Shown here piece after piece: positions 1 to 6,632 of a DNA stretch of 13,890 nucleotides. The DNA lies in assembly GCA_947258805.1 (NCBI GenBank), contig CAMYJV010000048.1, positions 1-13,890 on the forward strand. The letters run 5' to 3'. Positions within the stretch are counted from its first letter, which is position 1. Every line of letters begins with the position of its first letter. Made by a program: the position numbers and the translations under genes. Under the pieces are notes generated by a model. It was given only the letters and a program-made list of their open reading frames with translations. It was not told where the DNA came from and did not search any database. The stretch comes from an uncultured Gammaproteobacteria bacterium. GTDB lineage: Bacteria > Pseudomonadota > Gammaproteobacteria > GCA-2729495.

Positions 1-891
1 CCAACGCGCAATGCCTGCCGCCACCTGCGGATTAATCATGTACCCGTAACACTTGTGAACATTCAGCCCGTGCGGCCCCCGAAAATAATTGTGCAGGTCC
101 ACCTCGTCGACAATCTCCTCCAGCAGGCCCAGCTTCAGCATATCCCGGTAGTCTTTCGCCAGCCGTTGCTGCAACGGGATCAGGTCGCCCACCGCGGCCA
201 GGTTATGCCAACGGCGGATATTGTCCGGATAACGTTCAGCGCCGGGAGCATGACGCCCCAGCAAGCGATGACGCATGAAATTCAGTCCCAGCGGGCTCGC
301 CAGGGTCATGAAAGTATCCACGCGCAGCGGGCTGTGCTGCTGTCGGCTCAGTTCCCAGAGCACGTCGAAGGCAATCACCGAACCCATGCTGTGTGCAATG
401 ACGAGAACTCGCCGACCTTCACCCCACGCGTCCCGCATTGCGCCTCGCACGAATTCCCGCACGCGCGATGCGATCCCGCCTTCGTTGCGCAGGTAAATAA
501 GACTGTCGTGCATGGCTTCCTTGACGCCCGGATTTAGAATCCAGTCGATCAGGAACGGAAATGCATCGGTCAGCAGATAACCTAAGCGCTGCACCGATTT
601 ATGCCAATGGCGGGCCTCCTCCAGGTCCCGCGCTTCCGGGCCGGGCAGGCTCAACAGGCGTTCCAGGCCGGGCTCATCTGGCCGCGGATCGCTCGGCGCC
701 GGGTAAAACAGGTGCGGCCACGGCGCAATGTGGAGGCAGTCCGGATCGGCAGCCAGTTCAGCCGCTACATCCGGACTTGCCCGCCTGAGACCTTCGTGCA
801 GGCAGCGCCACAGGTTTTCCCGATGCACGGAGGCCGGCGGCTTCGGCTTGATGCCGGGTATATAGAGAATGGTTCTTTCGCCGCTGTTCAC
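1..891 (-). CDS. Alpha/beta-hydrolase-fold protein, C-terminus cut by window edge
   Basis: This frame has no stop from the GTG at 891 to the window edge, giving 297 codons with the 3' end missing. The protein opens directly with a hydrophobic strand and an IPGIK motif (residues about 8-15), typical of the first beta strand of an alpha/beta hydrolase. The nucleophile elbow A-H-S-M-G lies at residues 166-170, preceded by a hydrophobic strand (VLVIAH), so Ser168 is the probable catalytic serine. A later TLASPLGL stretch and an HNYFRGPHG stretch (about residues 275-285) could hold the catalytic histidine; that assignment is inferred. There is no signal peptide, so it is probably a cytoplasmic serine esterase or lipase-like enzyme of unknown substrate. 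The GTG start is the only usable start after the upstream in-frame TAA and has a GGGGT stretch a few bases before it. It is transcribed divergently from the glyoxalase gene. The coding call is firm; the substrate is unknown. Confidence 0.85.
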   Translation of the reverse strand, partial: MNSGERTILYIPGIKPKPPASVHRENLWRCLHEGLRRASPDVAAELAADPDCLHIAPWPHLFYPAPSDPRPDEPGLERLLSLPGPEARDLEEARHWHKSVQRLGYLLTDAFPFLIDWILNPGVKEAMHDSLIYLRNEGGIASRVREFVRGAMRDAWGEGRRVLVIAHSMGSVIAFDVLWELSRQQHSPLRVDTFMTLASPLGLNFMRHRLLGRHAPGAERYPDNIRRWHNLAAVGDLIPLQQRLAKDYRDMLKLGLLEEIVDEVDLHNYFRGPHGLNVHKCYGYMINPQVAAGIARW

Positions 892-1009
892 GGGCCGACC
901 CCAGGGTAAAGCATTAACGCGACTTGAGGTGCCATGGACAGCACGTTAGGTTTAGTGACTGCGTAATTCAAGAAGGGCGCGCGCGAGAGCCCCGGGCAGA
1001 GGTCAGCCA
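892..1009. promoter_or_regulatory. Divergent intergenic region, probable promoters for hydrolase and gloA
   Basis: This 118-base gap separates two genes read away from each other, so it should carry both promoters. For gloA the best match I see is a weak pair, TTGAGG (924-929) and TAGGTT (947-952), with a 17-base spacer; only the first half of each box is convincing. For the hydrolase I see no good boxes. AGAGG at 998-1002, seven bases before the gloA ATG, is a clear ribosome binding site. Confidence 0.3.
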
Positions 1010-1429
1010 ATGAAATATCTGCATACGATGGTACGGGTTACAGACCTTGAGGAATCTATCGACTTCTACTGCAACAAACTCGGGCTGCGTGAACTGAGAC
1101 GTTGGGACGACGAAGGCGGCCGATACACCCTGGTGTTTCTTGCCGCTCCCGGTGACGAATCGGCGTGCATAGAACTGACCCACAACTGGGATCCGGAAGG
1201 ATATGGCGAAGGGCGAAATTTTGGGCATGTCGCCTACCAGGTGGAAGACATCTACGCCACCTGCAAGCGGCTCATGGACCATGGCGTCACGATCAATCGG
1301 CCGCCGCGCGATGGACGGATGGCCTTCGTCCGTTCACCGGACAATATTTCTGTTGAACTGTTGCAGGCCGGATCGGCGCTGGATCCGGCCGAGCCGTGGG
1401 CGTCGATGCCCAATACCGGGCATTGGTAA
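1010..1429 (+). CDS. gloA: Lactoylglutathione lyase (glyoxalase I), VOC superfamily
   Basis: This 139-residue protein has the size and order of a single-domain bacterial glyoxalase I, which converts the hemithioacetal of methylglyoxal and glutathione into S-lactoylglutathione in the cytoplasm. The N-terminus (LHTMVRV, then [11 protein letters not shown]) closely follows E. coli GloA as remembered. The four expected metal ligands are visible: His5, Glu55 in IELT, His73 in FGHVAYQV, and Glu116 in SVELL. The spacing of these ligands and the compact length suggest the Ni/Co-type bacterial enzyme, an inference. The ATG at 1010 is supported by AGAGG seven bases upstream. The gene stands alone on the plus strand, divergent from a hydrolase gene and converging with a diguanylate cyclase gene only seven bases after its stop. 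A related VOC enzyme acting on another substrate is possible, because VOC proteins diverge in specificity. Confidence 0.85.
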   Translation: MKYLHTMVRVTDLEESIDFYCNKLGLRELRRWDDEGGRYTLVFLAAPGDESACIELTHNWDPEGYGEGRNFGHVAYQVEDIYATCKRLMDHGVTINRPPRDGRMAFVRSPDNISVELLQAGSALDPAEPWASMPNTGHW

Positions 1430-1436
1430 CTATTAA

Positions 1437-2648
1437 TCAGGCACTGAGCCGGTTCTGAACGCGGAAGCGCCCGGTCTGCACCGTCGCGTTCGGGGAATCG
1501 CGCACGACCGTGCGGTTGCGGCCTTCTTCCTTCGCCTGGTACAGGGCTTCGTCAGCCATCTGAAGAGCACCCTCCATGCTGCGATCCGTGTCCGGCATCA
1601 CAGTCGCGACACCGATGCTGGCAGTCAGATAAGGCCCGGTTGCAGAGCGCTGGTGCGGTATCTTCAGCGCCATGACCGACTCACGCAAAGTTTCCGGTAA
1701 CTTGCGCCCGTATTCCGTGTCGGGACCGTAGAGCACCAGGGCGAATTCCTCGCCGCCGAAACGGGCCACAAAGTCCAGCGGCCGGTTCGCGGCCTGGCTG
1801 ATCACCGCGGCCACGCGCTTCAGGGCATCGTCACCCGCCTGGTGTCCGTATAGATCGTTATAGGCCTTGAAGTTGTCGATATCGATCAGCATCAGGGTGA
1901 GCTGGTTGTGCTCGCGCCGGGACTGGCGCCAAAGGCGGTGCAGGTGCTGATCGTAGCTGCGCCGGTTGTACAGGCCCGTGAGGCCGTCGCGCTCAGCGAG
2001 TTCGCTGAGCACCTTGGATTCGAGAAATGATAGTCGCAGCGCGTGCTCGAGCTGATAGCAACACACGGCGCCGATCAGATTGACGAAGCCCAGCGCGGTG
2101 GTGGCGAAAAACCGCTCCGTGGGGTCGATGTCCCAGTGGAACATACCCCAGGTATACGTGGCCGAAATGAGAACGGTAGTGACCGCCGCTTGCCGGAACG
2201 GCAACCCACAAGTGACCCAGACGATGAAAATCCACGCGATCGTCGACGCGAAATAGAAAGACATGCCCTGCAACGAAGCCCGCGTGACGATGGAATTGAT
2301 CATCAGCCCGAGCAGCAGAAGGGTACCCGCCAGCAGGTAGAAGTAGAGCTGGTGACGGCCCGGGAGCATGGATACGTACAGCGTGGCGACCAGCGTGGGC
2401 ACGACCACCAGCACCTCGAAGGCGATCATGAAACCAATCGCTTCGGGTTGCGCGAGCCGGGCGCCTATCAACACGAGCACGGTGGCCAGCGCGAGAGCCA
2501 CCAGCAAGCGAGCGCGACCCGCCGTCTCACGTGCGTAAGTGTGAAGGAATTCTTCCTCGACAAACGGCGTGAACCTGAGCCAGTTAAAACCCTGCTGGCG
2601 CTGTTCGCTGAAAGGCGAGTTGAACTGTTTGCCGCTGACCATGCCCAC
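1437..2648 (-). CDS. Membrane-anchored diguanylate cyclase (GGDEF domain) with I-site
   Basis: The protein has 403 residues. After a cytoplasmic N-terminus of about 45 residues come roughly six hydrophobic segments (about 47-63, 72-93, 101-120, 131-147, 152-170 and 182-200), a short helical linker, and a C-terminal GGDEF domain from about residue 215. The domain carries DGLTGLYNRR (221-230), the metal-binding IDIDNFKAYND stretch (255-265), and the active-site loop as GGEEF (298-302), a functional variant of GGDEF. An RxxD inhibitory site (Arg289 to Asp292) sits five residues before the loop, the standard position for c-di-GMP product inhibition. It should make c-di-GMP from two GTP at the inner membrane. 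No EAL, PAS or response-regulator domain is present, so the membrane part is the likely sensor; I cannot assign it to a named family. The start is GTG at 2648, with AGGGGA five bases upstream (2654-2659); ATG at 2642 is an alternative. It lies 151 bases downstream of ogt on the same strand. Confidence 0.93.
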   Translation of the reverse strand: MGMVSGKQFNSPFSEQRQQGFNWLRFTPFVEEEFLHTYARETAGRARLLVALALATVLVLIGARLAQPEAIGFMIAFEVLVVVPTLVATLYVSMLPGRHQLYFYLLAGTLLLLGLMINSIVTRASLQGMSFYFASTIAWIFIVWVTCGLPFRQAAVTTVLISATYTWGMFHWDIDPTERFFATTALGFVNLIGAVCCYQLEHALRLSFLESKVLSELAERDGLTGLYNRRSYDQHLHRLWRQSRREHNQLTLMLIDIDNFKAYNDLYGHQAGDDALKRVAAVISQAANRPLDFVARFGGEEFALVLYGPDTEYGRKLPETLRESVMALKIPHQRSATGPYLTASIGVATVMPDTDRSMEGALQMADEALYQAKEEGRNRTVVRDSPNATVQTGRFRVQNRLSA

Positions 2649-2799
2649 CCGAGTCCCCTGCGCAGCCGGAACCGCCCAACGCGGTGGCAGAGACTGTCGA
2701 ACATAGGCCGGGCCGCCGCGATGCGGCTGCGTCAGCTTTCACAGTTTTGACGAAATAACGAAGAATTGACCGTATATGGTCGAAAATGCCCAAACGGCG
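2649..2799 (-). promoter_or_regulatory. AT-richer gap upstream of the diguanylate cyclase gene
   Basis: This 151-base gap between ogt and the diguanylate cyclase gene is noticeably more AT-rich at 2740-2795 than its surroundings, as expected of a promoter region. I found no convincing -35/-10 pair. A short dyad lies at 2768-2781 (GACC-GTATAT-GGTC), a possible regulator site. The cyclase may have its own promoter here or be read through from ogt. Confidence 0.25.
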
Positions 2800-3303
2800 T
2801 CAGGCCGGGCTCGTGGCCTCCCAGTCCAGCAACGCTGCCTTCCGCTGCGGGCCCCAGCGGTAACCGCCGGCCCCGCCGGCCGCCGGCAATATCCGATGGC
2901 ACGGCACCACCACGGCAATGGGGTTACTGGCTACCGCCCGGCCAACGGCGCGCGCGGCGCCCGGTCGACCGATTGCCGTCGCCAGCTCCCCGTAGGAGCA
3001 GGTCGCGCCGCGCGGAATCCTGCGCAGCGCCTGCCACACCTGCTGCTGAAACGGCGTTCCGCCCGCGTCAACGGGCAGCTCTGCCGCGTGGCTGGCACCA
3101 AAGACCTGCGCTGCCAGCTTTGACATCGGCACGCGATGCAGCTCAGCATCCCTTTGCGCCGCCCGCAGACGGGCTACCGCAGCCTCCCGATCATTGTCCG
3201 TGAACTCGATACGGCACAGGCCGTGGGGAGTCCGCGCGAACAGACACTCACCAAAGCGCGTGGCGCAAAAGTCATACTCGACAATCGTGGTTTTCGCGAA
3301 CAT
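2800..3303 (-). CDS. ogt: Methylated-DNA--protein-cysteine S-methyltransferase
   Basis: This 167-residue protein is a suicide DNA-repair enzyme that moves the alkyl group from O6-alkylguanine (and O4-alkylthymine) to its own cysteine. The C-terminal catalytic domain is clear: GTPFQQQVW (82-90), YGELA with the conserved Tyr104, the recognition helix with the arginine finger at Arg118 in ARAVGRA, Asn127, and the active-site PCHR at 134-137 with nucleophile Cys135, followed by GGYRWG and a KAALLDWE tail. The N-terminal part is the poorly conserved domain of this family. No Ada-type regulatory domain is fused to it, and the length fits stand-alone Ogt (E. coli Ogt is about 171 residues). The ATG at 3303 has GGAG six bases upstream (3310-3313). 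It is read divergently from the gene at 3435 and lies upstream of the diguanylate cyclase gene on the same strand. Confidence 0.93.
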   Translation of the reverse strand: MFAKTTIVEYDFCATRFGECLFARTPHGLCRIEFTDNDREAAVARLRAAQRDAELHRVPMSKLAAQVFGASHAAELPVDAGGTPFQQQVWQALRRIPRGATCSYGELATAIGRPGAARAVGRAVASNPIAVVVPCHRILPAAGGAGGYRWGPQRKAALLDWEATSPA

Positions 3304-3324
3304 GCTGCTCTCCAGCCCGCTGTG

Positions 3325-3352
3325 AACGTAGCAGCGATCATCCGCCTGCCAA
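3325..3352 (-). promoter_or_regulatory. Candidate sigma70-type promoter for ogt
   Basis: On the minus strand, TTGGCA (3347-3352, five of six consensus bases) is followed after 16 bases by TACGTT (3325-3330, three of six). Transcription would start around 3318, leaving a short leader that contains the GGAGAG ribosome binding site. This is a pattern match only. Confidence 0.35.
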
Positions 3353-3369
3353 GCGTCGCCTGCAAGTCA

Positions 3370-3399
3370 TTACGCAGCGCGCGTTGGCTGCGCTATTCT
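3370..3399 (+). promoter_or_regulatory. Candidate promoter for the 3435-4492 gene pair
   Basis: On the plus strand, TTACGC (3370-3375) and TATTCT (3394-3399, four of six bases matching TATAAT) are separated by 18 bases and lie 35 bases before the ATG at 3435. No clear Shine-Dalgarno sequence precedes that ATG. This is a pattern match only. Confidence 0.35.
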
Positions 3400-3434
3400 C
3401 GCGCCCTTCTGGTGCCTTCCCGAATGCGTAACTC

Positions 3435-4025
3435 ATGAACCACGGTTCCTCGCCCGTCTGGCTGCGCCTGCCTGCCGAAGTGTCGTCCGTACTCGTCACC
3501 GTGGGCCTCGCTGTGCTGGTGGGACGGGCACAACTGCCGGCACCGCCGGCGGGCAGCGACAACGCGTTGCGGCCGCCGGCCTTCGAGCCTTGCGGCAACG
3601 GCGGTTACCTGCGGGGGCAACTGCACGGCGACATGCAACAGGCCATAGACTGGGCCGGGGACGGCATGCGCTGCGACGGCATGCTGCGCCCGGACGACTC
3701 GGGACTGCGGCTGATATTCGCGCCGGCTGAAGATGCGGACGGACCGTTGCTGGTGATCGGCCTGGACGGTCAGCCGGACACTGCCGCAGGCCGCGAGCTG
3801 GTGGCTAACGTCACGATCGTGGACGAGGGTAACGGCCGCTTTTTCAATTCAGGTCCCGGCGAGCGTTGCTGGGCTCAGGCATCGCAGCTGGAACCCGAGG
3901 CGGGGGGTTACAGGGTGGCCGGCCGGCTGTACTGCGCGGGGGCCCTGGCCGAGGTCAACGGCCCCGGCAGCGTCACGCCCGGCGAATTCGAGTTCGCGGG
4001 GCGCATTCCGGCCAACGACGAATGA
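3435..4025 (+). CDS. Unrecognised protein with N-terminal membrane segment
   Basis: I do not recognise this 196-residue protein. One hydrophobic segment (about residues 15-30, VSSVLVTVGLAVLVG) follows a short N-terminus and would act as an uncleaved signal anchor or signal peptide. A proline-rich stretch (34-50) comes next, then a globular part of about 145 residues rich in Gly, Asp and beta-prone stretches. Four cysteines (53, 80, 145 and 167) all lie on the predicted periplasmic side and could form two disulfides. It is called coding because its composition is protein-like, it has an export segment, and its stop overlaps the next start by four bases (ATGA at 4022-4025), which suggests translational coupling to the DUF192 gene. 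The ATG at 3435 has no clear ribosome binding site, so an in-frame GTG downstream cannot be excluded, although that would remove part of the hydrophobic segment. Its function is unknown. Confidence 0.75.
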   Translation: MNHGSSPVWLRLPAEVSSVLVTVGLAVLVGRAQLPAPPAGSDNALRPPAFEPCGNGGYLRGQLHGDMQQAIDWAGDGMRCDGMLRPDDSGLRLIFAPAEDADGPLLVIGLDGQPDTAAGRELVANVTIVDEGNGRFFNSGPGERCWAQASQLEPEAGGYRVAGRLYCAGALAEVNGPGSVTPGEFEFAGRIPANDE

Positions 4026-4492
4026 CGCAGGCCTGTGGGTGGTCATGGCTGCTGGCCGCTGTCTTGCTGCCGGCAAGCGTGGCCCTGGCGCTGCAGCCCG
4101 CGGAGCGGGTCGCCGACTTTCCGGCCGGCACGGTGGTGCTCGAAACTTCCAGCGACCGCTGCGTGCGCATCAACGTGCGCTTTGCCGACACGCCGACGCA
4201 CCAATCCCAGGGCCTGATGTTCATCGAACAAATGGATGAGTTCGAGGGCATGTATTTCCGCTACTCACCCGCGAGCGAGATCAACATGTGGATGAAGAAC
4301 ACCTATATCTCGCTGGACATGGTTTTCATTCGTGCCGACCAGCGCATCGCGCGAATTGCGTTCAACACGCAACCGTTCTCAGAGGCGAGAATCAGCAGCG
4401 GTGGGCCGGTAACCGGCGTGCTCGAACTGAACGGCGGCTTCGCCAGCCGGTGGCGGTTGCGGGCCGGCAACCGCTTGTTGCTCGTCGACTGA
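4022..4492 (+). CDS. Secreted DUF192-family protein
   Basis: The protein has 156 residues. It starts with a typical signal peptide (hydrophobic WLLAAVLLPASVALA ending near residue 24), so it is exported to the periplasm. From about residue 33 to the end it matches the DUF192 (PF02643) fold: GLMF (64-67), FEGMYFRY (74-81), NMWMKNTYISLDMVF (88-102) with the family's WMKNT and SLDM hallmarks, and VLELNGG (133-139). The family's biochemical role is not established, so none is assigned. An internal start further upstream in this frame would add only an arginine-rich stretch overlapping the previous gene; the ATG at 4022 gives a proper signal peptide and a 4-base ATGA overlap with the upstream stop. 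It converges with the lipoprotein gene that ends the polyamine operon, with 12 bases between the two stops. Confidence 0.88.
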   Translation: MTQACGWSWLLAAVLLPASVALALQPAERVADFPAGTVVLETSSDRCVRINVRFADTPTHQSQGLMFIEQMDEFEGMYFRYSPASEINMWMKNTYISLDMVFIRADQRIARIAFNTQPFSEARISSGGPVTGVLELNGGFASRWRLRAGNRLLLVD

Positions 4493-4504
4493 CCCGCGTC
4501 GGGC

Positions 4505-4858
4505 TCAGCCGCTCGCCGCGGTCGCCTGGCAGGCGACTTCGTAGCGCAGGTCGTAGCGCCCCGCGTTCATTTCCTCAAAGCGGAACGCACGACGATTGAC
4601 GATCTCGAAGCCGTTCGGGCACAGGCTCTTCAAGTCCAGCCAGGTCTGCAGCCACTCCATGCGCTTTTCCTCGGCCACCGGGTTGGCATCCGGGTAGGTC
4701 GGCGAGAGCTTGACGTCGAAGTACACCACGTCATCCCGGTCGTACGGCACGGTCAAGCGACTCTCGTTGTGCCGCTCGAAATCCGGCGACTTGTGGATGT
4801 CTGCACAACTGGCAACTGCCAGTGCCAGCACTGGGAAAAGACTTCGCCCTGCAATCAT
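4505..4858 (-). CDS. Small unrecognised lipoprotein, last gene of the puu-pot operon
   Basis: This 117-residue protein begins with a lipoprotein signal: MIAGR, a hydrophobic core, then the lipobox V-A-S-C with the lipidated cysteine at residue 18. The next residue, Ala19 followed by Asp20, leaves sorting uncertain; an outer-membrane location is possible. The mature part of about 100 residues is charged and has two more cysteines (80 and 110) that could pair in the periplasm. I recognise no family. The start is ATG at 4858, with GGGAGG six bases upstream (4865-4870). The frame stays open far upstream, but that extension is a shadow of potI and would destroy the signal peptide. The gene begins 11 bases after potI and is therefore probably co-transcribed with the polyamine transporter. 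A link to polyamine uptake or envelope sensing is only an inference from position. Confidence 0.85.
   Translation of the reverse strand: MIAGRSLFPVLALAVASCADIHKSPDFERHNESRLTVPYDRDDVVYFDVKLSPTYPDANPVAEEKRMEWLQTWLDLKSLCPNGFEIVNRRAFRFEEMNAGRYDLRYEVACQATAASG
4521..4537. terminator. Perfect inverted repeat, possible weak bidirectional terminator
   Basis: GTCGCCTG and CAGGCGAC form perfect 8-base arms around one base, so a real hairpin would have about 6 pairs and a 5-base loop. It lies inside the last codons of the lipoprotein gene and 29 bases after the stop of the DUF192 gene, where two converging transcripts meet. Neither side has a T-run, so it is not a classic intrinsic terminator. Confidence 0.25.
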
Positions 4859-4869
4859 GATCGACCTCC

Positions 4870-5691
4870 CTACCCGACTGATTCGCGAGCCCGACGGTCG
4901 CGCCGCCCGAAGCGGCCGGCCCACCACCACGCTGCAAGCGTACCTGCGAAGACCGCCAGAAGCATCAATGTGGCCAGGGCGTTGATCTTCGGGCTGACCC
5001 CCAGCCGCACGCTGGAGAACACCACGATGGGCAGCGTCGATGCGCCGGGCCCGGTGACAAAGCTGGTGATGACCAGGTCGTCCAGTGACAGCGTGAAGGC
5101 CAGCAGCCAGGCCGAGACCAGGGCGGGTGCGATGGCCGGCAGCGTAATGGCAAAGAAGACCCGCGCCGGCGTTGCGCCGAGGTCCATCGCGGCTTCTTCG
5201 ACGGCCGTGTCGAGCTCGCCAAGCCGCGCGGTAATGACCACCGTGGCGTAGGCCGTGCAGAAGGTCACGTGGGCAATCCAGATGGTCAGCGTGCCGCGCT
5301 GCGCCGGCCAGCCGAACCACTGGCCCAGGGCCACGAACAGCAGCAACAGCGACAGCCCGGTGATGACTTCGGGCATCACCAGCGGCGCGGCAATCATTGC
5401 GCCGAAGGCCCTGCGGCCGCGGAACGCGCCGAAACGCGCAAGGGTCAGCCCGGCGAGGGTCCCCAGCGCCGTCGCGGCCGTGGCGGCCAGCACCGCGATC
5501 TTCAGGCTCAGCCAGATCGCCGCGATGATCTGCCGGTCGCGCAGCAACTCTCCATACCACTTGGTGGAGAAGCCCGCCCAGACCGTGACCAGTCGTGACT
5601 CGTTGAACGAGTAGATCACCAATACCAGCATCGGCAGATACAGGAACGCGAGACCCGCAACCAGCGGCAGGCGGGGCAGCCAGCGCCGCAT
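4870..5691 (-). CDS. potI: Polyamine ABC transporter permease PotI
   Basis: This permease of about 273 residues is the second inner-membrane subunit of a putrescine importer and pairs with PotH. About six hydrophobic segments are visible, beginning with VAGLAFLYLPMLVLVIYSFN, which closely resembles the start of E. coli PotI as remembered. The cytoplasmic EAA loop that contacts the ATPase is clear (EEAAMDLGATPARVFFAITLP, residues about 166-186), followed by a SLDDLVITSFV stretch typical of PotC/PotI permeases. The start is ATG at 5691, whose first base is the last base of the potH stop (TGATG). A GTG three bases further upstream (5694) would give a 4-base GTGA overlap instead and cannot be excluded. 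No good Shine-Dalgarno sequence precedes either, consistent with translational coupling to potH. The stop lies 11 bases before the lipoprotein start. Confidence 0.93.
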   Translation of the reverse strand: MRRWLPRLPLVAGLAFLYLPMLVLVIYSFNESRLVTVWAGFSTKWYGELLRDRQIIAAIWLSLKIAVLAATAATALGTLAGLTLARFGAFRGRRAFGAMIAAPLVMPEVITGLSLLLLFVALGQWFGWPAQRGTLTIWIAHVTFCTAYATVVITARLGELDTAVEEAAMDLGATPARVFFAITLPAIAPALVSAWLLAFTLSLDDLVITSFVTGPGASTLPIVVFSSVRLGVSPKINALATLMLLAVFAGTLAAWWWAGRFGRRDRRARESVG

Positions 5692-6632
5692 CACCGGTCG
5701 GCCCCCGGCTGACCGCGCACCGCCGTGACGGCGACGGCGCCCGTACCCGGGGCCTGGGCCCGGTGGTAGAGCGCAATGGGCGCCAGCAGCAGGGCGAGCA
5801 GCACGACGGCAACCGCCGAAGCCAGCGGCCAGTCACGGTTGTTGAAGAACTCCTGCCACAGGACCTTACCAATCATCAGCGTATCTGCACCGCCCAGGAG
5901 TTCCGGAATTACAAACTCGCCGGTGGCCGGTATAAAAACCAGCAGGCAGCCGGCCAGGATACCCGCGCGCGATAGCGGCAGCGTGATCTGCCAGAAGCAC
6001 TGCACGGGTTTCGCGCCCAGGTCAGCGGCGGCTTCAAGGAGTCGCTGGTCGAGTTTCACGAGCGTCGCGTACAGCGGCAGCACCATGAAGGGCAGGTAGG
6101 TGTAGACGATGCCGATATAGACCGCGAGATTGGTACGCAGCAGCGTCAGCGGCGCATCCACCAGCCCGAGGCCGAGCAGCAGCTGGTTCACGTAACCGTT
6201 GGCCCCGAGAATGCCCAGCCACGCATACACCCGGATCAGGAAAGACGTCCACGACGGCAGGACGATCAGCAGCAGCAGAAAATTACGCTGGCGCGCCTCG
6301 GCGCGGGCGACGCTCCACGCCAGCGGGTAGCCGATCAACAGGCACAGCAGCGTGGATATGCCGGCAATTTTCAGTGAGTTCAGGAACGCCAGCGCGTAGA
6401 GCTGATCCGTATAGAGAAAGCGGTAATTGTCCAGGGTTGCACGCAGATCGAGCCCGTCGACGGTGCGCGCGAGAAGTTCCGTATACGGCGGTACTGCAAT
6501 CAGCGCATCGGCCAGGCTGATTTTCAGCACGATGGCGAAGGGCAGCAGAAAGAACAGCGCGAGCCAGAGGATCGGCACGGCGCCGATGAACCGCCGCGCG
6601 GTCAGGGTGAAGCGATTGCCCGGCGCAGCCAT
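5691..6632 (-). CDS. potH: Polyamine ABC transporter permease PotH
   Basis: This 313-residue protein is the first inner-membrane permease of the putrescine ABC importer. It has an N-terminal hydrophobic helix (about 18-36), a periplasmic loop with the PotB/PotH-like YRFLYTDQLYALAFLNSL stretch (about 70-87), further membrane segments including LLLLIVLPSWTSFLIRVYAW (about 119-138), and the cytoplasmic EAA loop at about 200-219 (EAAADLGAKP...ITLP). The ATEFVIPELLGG-like stretch (here ATGEFVIPELLGG) near residue 240 is typical of this subfamily. The tail after the last helix is alanine-, glycine- and valine-rich and looks disordered. The ATG at 6632 shares one base with the potG stop (TGATG), and its own stop shares one base with the potI start, so translation of the three transporter genes is probably coupled. 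Confidence 0.94.
   Translation of the reverse strand: MAAPGNRFTLTARRFIGAVPILWLALFFLLPFAIVLKISLADALIAVPPYTELLARTVDGLDLRATLDNYRFLYTDQLYALAFLNSLKIAGISTLLCLLIGYPLAWSVARAEARQRNFLLLLIVLPSWTSFLIRVYAWLGILGANGYVNQLLLGLGLVDAPLTLLRTNLAVYIGIVYTYLPFMVLPLYATLVKLDQRLLEAAADLGAKPVQCFWQITLPLSRAGILAGCLLVFIPATGEFVIPELLGGADTLMIGKVLWQEFFNNRDWPLASAVAVVLLALLLAPIALYHRAQAPGTGAVAVTAVRGQPGADR

Noticed and set aside
55..909. Plus-strand open frames at the left end (55-537, 275-496, 561-788, 601-909)
   Set aside because: They are opposite the alpha/beta-hydrolase gene, whose minus-strand frame is continuous for 297 codons with a nucleophile elbow.
1430..1436. Intrinsic terminator between gloA and the diguanylate cyclase gene
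   Set aside because: Only seven bases separate the stops, and I see no hairpin followed by a T-run on either strand nearby.
2043..2750. 235-codon plus-strand frame opposite the diguanylate cyclase
   Set aside because: Very rich in Arg, Gln, Glu and His with no domain; it is the complement of the membrane-domain coding sequence.
3424..3438. Tiny reading frame (ATG CGT AAC TCA TGA) overlapping the start of the 3435 gene
   Set aside because: Four sense codons, no ribosome binding site and no attenuator-like structure; most likely chance.
4505..5872. 455-codon minus-strand frame continuous with the lipoprotein
   Set aside because: Its first three quarters run through potI and the end of potH in a wrong frame and are rich in Arg, Ala and Gly. 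The ATG at 4858 has an excellent ribosome binding site and gives a lipoprotein signal peptide.
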